From assembly GCA_966095595.1 (NCBI GenBank), contig CBHTUB010000102.1, forward strand, positions 1 to 14,523: a stretch of DNA of 14,523 nt. The letters run 5' to 3'. Below are positions 8,937 to 14,523 of the stretch, piece after piece (position 1 is the first letter of the stretch; each line of letters begins with the position of its first letter). Below the pieces are notes generated by a model, which ran no database searches, was not told the DNA's origin, and worked only from the letters and a program-made list of their open reading frames with translations. This stretch comes from Chryseosolibacter sp966095595. GTDB taxonomy: Bacteria; Bacteroidota; Bacteroidia; Cytophagales; Cyclobacteriaceae. The position numbers were made by a program, and so were the translations under genes.

Positions 8937-9653
8937 ATGAATCTGAAAAATTATAACCGTCATCATAAATTTCTGGTAGCGGTGGATTGTATCATATTGG
9001 GTTTTGATGGGACACAGTTGAGCGTGCTCCTGATCAAAAGAGGTTTTACGCCGGAAAAAGGCAAGTGGTCACTGATGGGTGGTTTTATCGAAGAAAACGA
9101 AGATGCCGATGAAGCCGCTGGAAGGGTCTTGTATCAGCTTACCGGGATGCACAATATCTACATGGAGCAACTTTACATTTTCAGCGATGTGAACCGCGAT
9201 CCGGCAGAGCGGGTAACTTCGATTGCCTACTATGCGCTGGTCAACATCGCTGAGTGCTCTGAACAATGCGAAATCGACTATGAGGCCAGGTGGTTTCCGC
9301 TGTCAAAAATGCCGCGTCTGATCTTCGATCATAAGAAAATGGTATTGAAAGCAAAGGAACGATTGCGTCAGAAAATAACCAGTCAGCCGATAGCTTTTGA
9401 ATTGCTTCCTCAGAAGTTTACGCTGTCTCAATTGAAAAACCTGTACGCAGCCATTTACGAAATACCCATCGACAGAAGTAACTTTATCAAGAGAATGCTT
9501 TCATTCGGTGTGCTGGATAAGTTGGATGAAAAAGATAAGGGCGCATCAAAGAGGGGTGCCTTTTACTATGAGTTCGATCGCAGGAAATATCGGAAAGTTC
9601 AGGGCCATGGTATAAAGTTTAACTTCAGGATATTGAAGACTAAAAAAAAATAA
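8937..9653 (+). CDS. Nudix-fold transcription regulator, AraR/NrtR-type
   Basis: A 238-residue cytoplasmic protein with a Nudix domain (about residues 10-140) and a C-terminal winged helix-turn-helix (about 161-220, beginning FTLSQLKNLYAAIYEIPIDR and ending FYYEFDRRKYRK). This is the layout of NrtR and of the Bacteroides arabinose regulator AraR, in which the Nudix domain senses a ligand instead of hydrolysing it. The Nudix box starts at Gly49 and keeps Glu55, Arg63 and Gly70. The catalytic glutamates are replaced: positions 64, 67 and 68 read Val, Gln and Leu. A sensor role is therefore likely. It sits between the divergent glycosidase operon and the GH97 gene, 112 bases before the latter, so it probably controls one or both. 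The ligand could be L-arabinose, galactose or an ADP-ribose-like compound; family position alone does not decide. An A9 run (9642-9650) directly precedes the stop codon. Confidence 0.9.
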   Translation: MNLKNYNRHHKFLVAVDCIILGFDGTQLSVLLIKRGFTPEKGKWSLMGGFIEENEDADEAAGRVLYQLTGMHNIYMEQLYIFSDVNRDPAERVTSIAYYALVNIAECSEQCEIDYEARWFPLSKMPRLIFDHKKMVLKAKERLRQKITSQPIAFELLPQKFTLSQLKNLYAAIYEIPIDRSNFIKRMLSFGVLDKLDEKDKGASKRGAFYYEFDRRKYRKVQGHGIKFNFRILKTKKK

Positions 9654-9671
9654 GCATAGACTTGTTTCGGT

Positions 9672-9681
9672 TTCCCGGGAA
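9672..9681. repeat. Perfect 10-base palindrome (TTCCCGGGAA)
   Basis: A perfect self-complementary decamer in the 112-base gap between the regulator and GH97 genes, 84 bases before the GH97 start. With the second decamer at 9719-9728 it may mark regulator contacts. A chance occurrence is possible, and no stem-loop terminator is implied because there is no T run. Confidence 0.35.
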
Positions 9682-9718
9682 TCGTATTTACAACAACATC
9701 ACTTACAACGACTTAACT

Positions 9719-9728
9719 ATACGCGTAT
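9719..9728. repeat. Perfect 10-base palindrome (ATACGCGTAT)
   Basis: A perfect decamer palindrome ending 37 bases before the GH97 ATG, a position that would overlap a promoter or transcript start. The centres of the two decamers are 47 bases apart. Operator function is an inference from position and symmetry only. Confidence 0.35.
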
Positions 9729-9765
9729 CCGGCCTTGGAAGTGGCACGGGTTCTGTACTTGCATT

Positions 9766-11691
9766 ATGAAGCTATCTCTATCAATACTCGTTACTTTTAT
9801 TTCGTTCACTGCTTACCCTCAGGCCAGGACACTGACGTCACCCAATCAGAAGATCAGGATAGATCTGTTGAGCACAGAAAATTCCAACGGAAGCTCATGG
9901 TATCTGAAGCTAGGTCGTTCAGAGAACGGAAAAATATCCGAAGTCATCGACCGCATCGACCTGGGTCTATCCCGCAATGATCAGGTTTTCTCAGATAACC
10001 TGACGCTTCTGAAGGCAGGAAAACCGGAATTGATTAAAGAAGAGTACACCGCTATCCACGGGAAACGGTCTAAACGTAGTAACGCGGCAACCGAAGCTAT
10101 TTTTTATTTCGAAACTCCTCTAAAGTCAAAAATGAACATCGTCCTGCGTGCCTACAACGATGGAATTACATTTCGATACGAGTTCCCCGAAGCAAAAGGC
10201 TCATATATTGTAAACGATGAGCTCACTTCGTACTCAATCACCAAGACCAACCGACGCTGGATGGAGAAATGGAACACGCCCAATGAGAGTATTTACCTCG
10301 AGATGAAAGGTGAGAAGGTGCAGAATGGCGAATGGTGTTATCCCGCCCTGGTCCAGTCCAATGACAGCTCATGCTGGTTCCTGCTGCATGAAGCGGATGT
10401 AGACAGGAATTATTGCGGAACGAAGCTCAGCAACATAACCGATCCAACCAGATACAAGCTCACATTTCCAAGTTCCTGGGATGGCAGGGGAACAGGAGAG
10501 TCCAATCCTAAGATCCAGCTTCCATGGAAGTCGCCGTGGCGGGTTGTTATCATCGGCGGACTTGGCGATATCGTGGAGTCGACCCTGGTGGATGACGTGT
10601 CGACACCTTCGAAGCTACAAAGCACAGAATGGATAAAGCCGGGACTGGTCTCGTGGAACTACTGGTCGAATAATCATGGTACAAAGGATTATCAGGTTGT
10701 TTGCCAGTTCGCCGACTTGGCCGCCCGGATGGGATGGACGTACACTTTACTGGACTGGGAGTGGGACACGATGAGCAATGGCGGCGATCTCAACGATGCT
10801 GTTAACTACATACACTCGAGAGGAATAAAGCCACTGATGTGGTACAACTCGGGAGGAATCCACACGTGGTGTGAGGCGACACCGAAGGACCGGATGCTGA
10901 CACACGAAAATAGAATGACCGAATTTGCAAAGCTTCAGAAAATGGGAATTGCAGGTGTGAAAGTGGATTTTTTTGAAAGCGAGAAACAAGACATGATCAG
11001 GTACTATCTGGATATTCTCGACGACGCAGCCAAATTCAAAATGCTCGTATACTTCCACGGTTGTATCGTTCCGAGAGGGTGGGCGCGCACTTATCCGCAT
11101 CTCATGACCCATGAAGCAGTAAAGGGAGCTGAGTGGTACAATAACATTCCCGATTTCACCATGGAAGCACCTCAGCATAATTCCATATTGCCATTTACAC
11201 GAAACGTCGTCGGTTCGATGGACTATACTCCAGTGACGTTCACAAATTCCCAATATCCCCACATCACGTCTTACGGACACGAGCTCGCTCTTGGCATCTT
11301 GTTCGAATCGGCCCTTCAGCATCTGGCGGATCGGCCGGATGGTTACGATCAATTACCGGACGCACCGAAAACATTTCTGAAAGGGTTACCCACCGCATGG
11401 GATGATATCCGGTTTGTAAGCGGATACCCGGGAAGAGACGTAACGCTCGCGCGAAAAAAAGGCGAAGACTGGTATATCGCTGGCATCAATGCAGAACTGA
11501 AGGAAAAGCAGCAAAGTATCTCCTTTGATTTTCTGCCCGATGGAAAGTATTACAAGCTCGCATTGATCACAGACGGCGGTCACGACAAAGATTTTGCAAC
11601 CCGGTATCTGGTGGTGGGGAAGAAGAGTAAGGTGGATGTGAAGCTCCTTCGCCGTGGTGGTTTTGCGGGATCTTTAAAGCCAATTCAATAA
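9766..11691 (+). CDS. Exported GH97 glycoside hydrolase, retaining alpha-galactosidase-like
   Basis: A 641-residue GH97 enzyme with a signal peptide (hydrophobic residues 3-16, cleavage near PQA at 18-20). The ATG lies directly before this peptide, and no ATG, GTG or TTG occurs in frame in the 129 open bases upstream. Domains: N-terminal beta-sandwich (about 22-270, with NDGITFRYEF), TIM barrel (about 280-540, with GWTYTLLDWEWD and GVKVDFFES) and a C-terminal sandwich to the end. GH97 splits into inverting alpha-glucosidases such as SusB and retaining alpha-galactosidases such as BT1871 of Bacteroides thetaiotaomicron. Asp401 in VKVDF sits where the retaining branch has its nucleophile, and Glu450 in THEAVKG or Glu456 in AEW is a candidate acid/base; these assignments come from memory of the family, not an alignment. 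Length is slightly below the SusB type. It follows the regulator in the same direction and probably acts in the periplasm on alpha-linked galactose. Confidence 0.92.
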   Translation: MKLSLSILVTFISFTAYPQARTLTSPNQKIRIDLLSTENSNGSSWYLKLGRSENGKISEVIDRIDLGLSRNDQVFSDNLTLLKAGKPELIKEEYTAIHGKRSKRSNAATEAIFYFETPLKSKMNIVLRAYNDGITFRYEFPEAKGSYIVNDELTSYSITKTNRRWMEKWNTPNESIYLEMKGEKVQNGEWCYPALVQSNDSSCWFLLHEADVDRNYCGTKLSNITDPTRYKLTFPSSWDGRGTGESNPKIQLPWKSPWRVVIIGGLGDIVESTLVDDVSTPSKLQSTEWIKPGLVSWNYWSNNHGTKDYQVVCQFADLAARMGWTYTLLDWEWDTMSNGGDLNDAVNYIHSRGIKPLMWYNSGGIHTWCEATPKDRMLTHENRMTEFAKLQKMGIAGVKVDFFESEKQDMIRYYLDILDDAAKFKMLVYFHGCIVPRGWARTYPHLMTHEAVKGAEWYNNIPDFTMEAPQHNSILPFTRNVVGSMDYTPVTFTNSQYPHITSYGHELALGILFESALQHLADRPDGYDQLPDAPKTFLKGLPTAWDDIRFVSGYPGRDVTLARKKGEDWYIAGINAELKEKQQSISFDFLPDGKYYKLALITDGGHDKDFATRYLVVGKKSKVDVKLLRRGGFAGSLKPIQ

Positions 11692-11761
11692 ACGGCCTTA
11701 ACATCGTTACCGCAGGCGATCATACTTTCAATCCATCACCTGGTGGTTTTGTGCGCTGACA

Positions 11762-11791
11762 GCAGATATTTTGTATCCCTGCGTTTTTTTT
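11762..11791 (+). terminator. Possible intrinsic terminator of the GH97 gene
   Basis: GCAG (11762-11765) pairs with CTGC (11779-11782), and the adjacent ATA pairs with TAT, with two unpaired Cs on the right arm and a TTTTG loop. One G and then T8 (11784-11791) follow at once. It lies 70 bases after the GH97 stop. The stem is short and bulged, so termination could be weak. An outer pairing of 11739-11746 with 11800-11807 could also form in the RNA. Confidence 0.45.
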
Positions 11792-12027
11792 GACCGCTGC
11801 TACCAGGCCTCAACTATTGCGCTTCATTCATAATAAAATTTAACAGAGTTTATTCGTCGGTCGTTACCTGGCTTCATGGCGGGTTATTCTCTCCGCCGCG
11901 GGTTAAGGAGACAAAACTGAGAGAGCGAGATAGCATGACACGGAAAACAAGTGCTGGCTTTTGGATCTGAGACGGGCGAAAATTTTGAGGACATACCGCA
12001 CGACACGTTATACCTTCAACTTATCAT

Positions 12028-12053
12028 GGCTTTTGTAAATACTTTTACAAGCC
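12028..12053. promoter_or_regulatory. Inverted repeat upstream of the FN3 protein gene
   Basis: TTGTAAA (12033-12039) and TTTACAA (12044-12050) are perfect 7-base arms around a 4-base spacer; GGC (12028-12030) and GCC (12051-12053) extend the pairing across two looped-out Ts. It ends 83 bases before the start at 12136. It could be an operator for a dimeric regulator or a leader hairpin. A terminator is less likely because no T run follows. Confidence 0.4.
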
Positions 12054-12135
12054 GCCCCGCAATACCCGGTGCGTTGTGTTCGTTTAATCTGAGCGACACT
12101 ATTCCAGCGTCCATAAGGTTAAAAAAAATCGGAGA

Positions 12136-14523
12136 ATGTTCTGTAAACAACGGATTGTTCTTACCACGCTTCTTATCATTTCAACTGCGTTGAGCGCGTG
12201 GGGCACGCACCTGAGGGCGGGGCAGATCACCGCCAGGCGGCTTGACTGTAGTGAGCGCACGTTCCTCATAAAAATCGTAGTTTATACCAATGACTACCGG
12301 ACAACTGCATTGTTCGGCGGTGATGATGACATACTCGATTTTGGAGATGGCAGCGATCCCGATCATGATGGCCGGCCGGGAATATTGGTTCCTCCGCAGC
12401 GGAATATCCCCCGTCCGGATCTAGGTGAACATGTGGCAATGGCGACGTTTGAAATAGAGTGGAATTACGCGGGTGAATCGACGTACATCATCAGCTATAG
12501 CGAGCCTTTTCGAAATGAAGGCGTAGTCAACATGGATGGCTCCGGAGCAACACGCTTTTATCTCGAAACGCAGATCACCCTCGATCCGTATTTTGGCTGT
12601 AACAAGAATACCCCTTTTTTGGATGTTGAACCGATCGATGTTGGATGTACACATGTTGCCTGGTCACACAATCCAGGCGCAGCCGATCTTGATGAAGGAG
12701 ACAGCTTGTCGTATGAACTGGCCGTTCCATTCAGGGAGCGCAATACAACAGTCGTAAACTATCACGCGCCAAATGACGCTTCGTTTTATAGTGACTTTAC
12801 ACACGGTGATGAAACCGGAACAAAGCCACCGATCTTTGATATCGACATGGAACATGGAACGATCAGCTGGGATGCTCCGGGCGCTGCAGGTGAATACAAC
12901 ATAGCCTTTTTTATAAAGGAGTGGCGAAAAATCGACGGCAAGTGGGAACCGATGGGTTTTGTTCGGAGAGACATGCAGATCATTATCGAAGACTGTGAGA
13001 ATAAACGGCCCGATCTTATCGTTCCCGAAGATATCTGTGTAGTCGCAGGGACGACCGTGAAGAAAACCATCTTCGGCATCGATCCCGATAATGACGATGT
13101 CAGGATCGAAGCTTTTTCCGCGATCCTGGAAAAGGCATTTCCTTCGCATGCTACTGCAAGCATTGATAGTAACGATCCCGATGCTCCGAATGGTTTTCAG
13201 CCTTCCGTACCTCCTGCTGAACTTTTCTTCGAATGGAAAACGGAATGTAGTCATGTAAAGGATCAGGCATATCAGGTCGTATTCAGGATCACGGACGATC
13301 CGCCCGCCGGCCCACGCCTGGTGACATACAAGACCTGGAGAATTAAGGTAGTAGGCCCGCCACCGGTATTGCAAACTGCGACAGCCTTGCCCGACGAATC
13401 AGCACAAATAACATGGCAGGAATATGTCTGCGAGAATGCCGGGACGATGCAGATCTGGAGACGGGTGGACCATTCCGACTATGATCTCGACTCATGCATC
13501 ACCGGCATGCCGCCCCATCTCGGATACGAGCTCATCGCCGAGCGTGACCTTGAGGATCCGGACGGCGTTCCTGATTCTTTCATCGATACCAACAGTGGAG
13601 AGGGACTATCCGGAGGTGCCGTTTATTGTTATCGTATCGTCGCCCGGTTCCCGCTTCCAAAGGGCGGAGAGAGCTATGTCTCAAATGAGGTGTGTGTCGA
13701 AATTCCGGCGGATGAACCGGTCATTACCCATGTGACCATAAATGACACGCACGATTCCCAGGGGAAAATAAAAATAAAATGGACACGTCCGTTTGACCTG
13801 GATACAACGATAGTGAGGTTACCCTATACTTATACAGTTTACAGAAGCGAAGGATTCACACGATCGAATCCTCAATTCGTCACAACGGTGACAAGTAAGG
13901 CAGATACCGCTGCCATCATCGACACCGGGCTGAACACGACGGATCTGATTTATAATTATCAGGTGCTGGCTACAGACAAGTTCGGAAATCTGATCGACAC
14001 CTCAGCAGTGGCGTCTTCCGTGAGGCTGGAAGCTCAGTCACGGCTGAATAAGATCGAGTTGACCTGGAAGGCAGAGGTGCCCTGGTCGATCCGGGTGCGG
14101 GACCTCAAACATAAGATCTCACGGATAGAGGTAGAAGAAGATGATTTACCGGTGACATTCGAAGACTTTGAAGCTTCCACGTCAACGCTGTTTCAAACGG
14201 AGATCGAAGTCACATCCGGGGGACTGCATTTCCTGGATGAAGGTCCGCTCGAAACAGAGAAACGCTACTGTTATGTTGTCGAGACGTTGGGTACCTATGG
14301 TAATGACGATCCCATCATCGCGTCGCTCGAGCCGCTCCATAATTTTTCCCAGATCATTTGTGCGCAGCCTGGCGATTCAATTCCGCCCTGTAAACCCGGA
14401 CCGCCGGAGCTGGAAGCCTATGATTGCAATGATCCATTGGACCCACGGGTTGCCTGTAACGCCAACCAGTTCAAGACTAACCTTACATGGAAAGATCCCG
14501 ACTGCGGAGCAAACGATATTGCC
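12136..14523 (+). CDS. Exported multidomain FN3 protein, gliding-motility/type IX secretion class (3' end missing)
   Basis: The frame is open from ATG 12136 to the right edge, so 796 residues are visible and the end is missing. A signal peptide (about residues 1-22, ending ALSAWG) is followed by THLRAGQITARR, which resembles the mature N-terminus of large Cytophagales surface proteins annotated as gliding-motility associated. Residues about 23-300 form that N-terminal region and include a PKD-like DFGDGS. About 300-405 is another beta-rich segment. Fibronectin type III-like repeats start near 407, 528, 629 and 756, each with a TW or KW core strand and a Tyr-rich strand such as YCYRIV or YCYVVE. 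Cysteines are frequent, suggesting disulphides outside the cell. Such proteins normally end in a type IX sorting or CHU_C-type domain, which would lie beyond this window. It is probably a surface adhesin or structural protein, not part of the glycosidase operon. An A8 tract and CGGAGA precede the ATG. Confidence 0.85.
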   Translation, partial: MFCKQRIVLTTLLIISTALSAWGTHLRAGQITARRLDCSERTFLIKIVVYTNDYRTTALFGGDDDILDFGDGSDPDHDGRPGILVPPQRNIPRPDLGEHVAMATFEIEWNYAGESTYIISYSEPFRNEGVVNMDGSGATRFYLETQITLDPYFGCNKNTPFLDVEPIDVGCTHVAWSHNPGAADLDEGDSLSYELAVPFRERNTTVVNYHAPNDASFYSDFTHGDETGTKPPIFDIDMEHGTISWDAPGAAGEYNIAFFIKEWRKIDGKWEPMGFVRRDMQIIIEDCENKRPDLIVPEDICVVAGTTVKKTIFGIDPDNDDVRIEAFSAILEKAFPSHATASIDSNDPDAPNGFQPSVPPAELFFEWKTECSHVKDQAYQVVFRITDDPPAGPRLVTYKTWRIKVVGPPPVLQTATALPDESAQITWQEYVCENAGTMQIWRRVDHSDYDLDSCITGMPPHLGYELIAERDLEDPDGVPDSFIDTNSGEGLSGGAVYCYRIVARFPLPKGGESYVSNEVCVEIPADEPVITHVTINDTHDSQGKIKIKWTRPFDLDTTIVRLPYTYTVYRSEGFTRSNPQFVTTVTSKADTAAIIDTGLNTTDLIYNYQVLATDKFGNLIDTSAVASSVRLEAQSRLNKIELTWKAEVPWSIRVRDLKHKISRIEVEEDDLPVTFEDFEASTSTLFQTEIEVTSGGLHFLDEGPLETEKRYCYVVETLGTYGNDDPIIASLEPLHNFSQIICAQPGDSIPPCKPGPPELEAYDCNDPLDPRVACNANQFKTNLTWKDPDCGANDIA

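Larger units (their letters stand above)
11692..12135. other. Non-coding stretch between the GH97 and FN3-protein genes
   Basis: These 444 bases hold no recognisable gene. From left to right I see a terminator-like hairpin with a T8 run (11762-11791), a GC-rich 5-bp inverted repeat GGCGG/CCGCC at 11878-11897 with no T run, and a strong inverted repeat at 12028-12053. The 80-codon plus-strand frame at 11951-12193 overlaps the signal peptide of the next gene in another frame and has no family features, so it is not called. The last bases before the next start are A-rich (A8 at 12121-12128), a common Bacteroidota start context. Confidence 0.6.

Noticed and set aside
8673..8966. 97-codon minus-strand frame in the divergent region
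   Set aside because: It begins inside the regulator gene, has no recognisable domain, signal or membrane segment, and its composition looks random.
11878..11897. GGCGG/CCGCC hairpin
   Set aside because: Five GC pairs with a 10-base loop, no T run, and no positional relation to a start or stop that would give it a role.
11951..12193. 80-codon plus-strand frame before the FN3 protein
   Set aside because: It overlaps the signal-peptide coding region of the real gene in another frame and resembles no family.
12664..13374. 236-codon minus-strand frame
   Set aside because: It is antisense to a continuous plus-strand frame with signal peptide and FN3-like repeats; no plausible protein features.
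1..14523. CRISPR arrays, tRNA, rRNA, insertion sequences, phage or defence genes
   Set aside because: No regularly spaced repeats, no cloverleaf-like or ribosomal segments recognised, and no transposase, integrase or nuclease-like proteins among the reading frames.

Overview
The window looks like chromosomal DNA of a polysaccharide-degrading member of the Bacteroidota, most likely a Cytophagales-type soil or rhizosphere bacterium. This rests on four things. There is a MacB/FtsX-type permease of the kind multiplied in these genomes. There is a cluster of exported glycoside hydrolases typical of the phylum. There is a Nudix-fold transcription regulator of the Bacteroidetes AraR/NrtR type. And there is a large exported fibronectin-type-III protein of the gliding-motility/type IX secretion class. 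Start sites mostly lack a strong Shine-Dalgarno sequence and are preceded by A/T-rich bases, as is usual for this phylum. The placement is inferred from gene families only.

Layout. Bases 1-1917 (+) hold the 3' part of an ABC transporter permease whose start lies outside the window. It converges on a three-gene minus-strand operon transcribed from 8506 down to 2062: a GH2 beta-galactosidase-type enzyme (8506-6011), a DUF1680 beta-L-arabinofuranosidase-type enzyme (5996-4089) and a sialate-O-acetylesterase-type SGNH esterase (4035-2062). The gaps are 14 and 53 bases, and all three products carry signal peptides. A 430-base divergent region (8507-8936) separates this operon from a Nudix-fold regulator (8937-9653, +) with a degenerate, probably non-catalytic Nudix box. 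An exported GH97 enzyme of the retaining, alpha-galactosidase-like type (9766-11691, +) follows. After a 444-base non-coding stretch with a terminator-like hairpin and a clear inverted repeat, an exported multidomain FN3 protein begins at 12136 and runs off the right edge.

Working together. The regulator and its four flanking exported enzymes form a compact carbohydrate locus without SusC/SusD genes in view. A beta-galactosidase type, an alpha-galactosidase type, an arabinofuranosidase type and a deacetylase would suit an acetylated, arabinose- and galactose-containing plant polymer such as a pectin side chain or arabinogalactan. The regulator probably senses a sugar or sugar-derived ligand through its Nudix domain and controls the divergent operon and the downstream GH97 gene. 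That model is inference from family knowledge and gene order. The permease and the FN3 protein are probably unrelated neighbours.

I found no tRNA, rRNA, CRISPR array, insertion sequence or clear horizontal-transfer boundary. I do not see a wholly new system. The best leads are the regulator-centred glycosidase locus and the palindromic sites around it.
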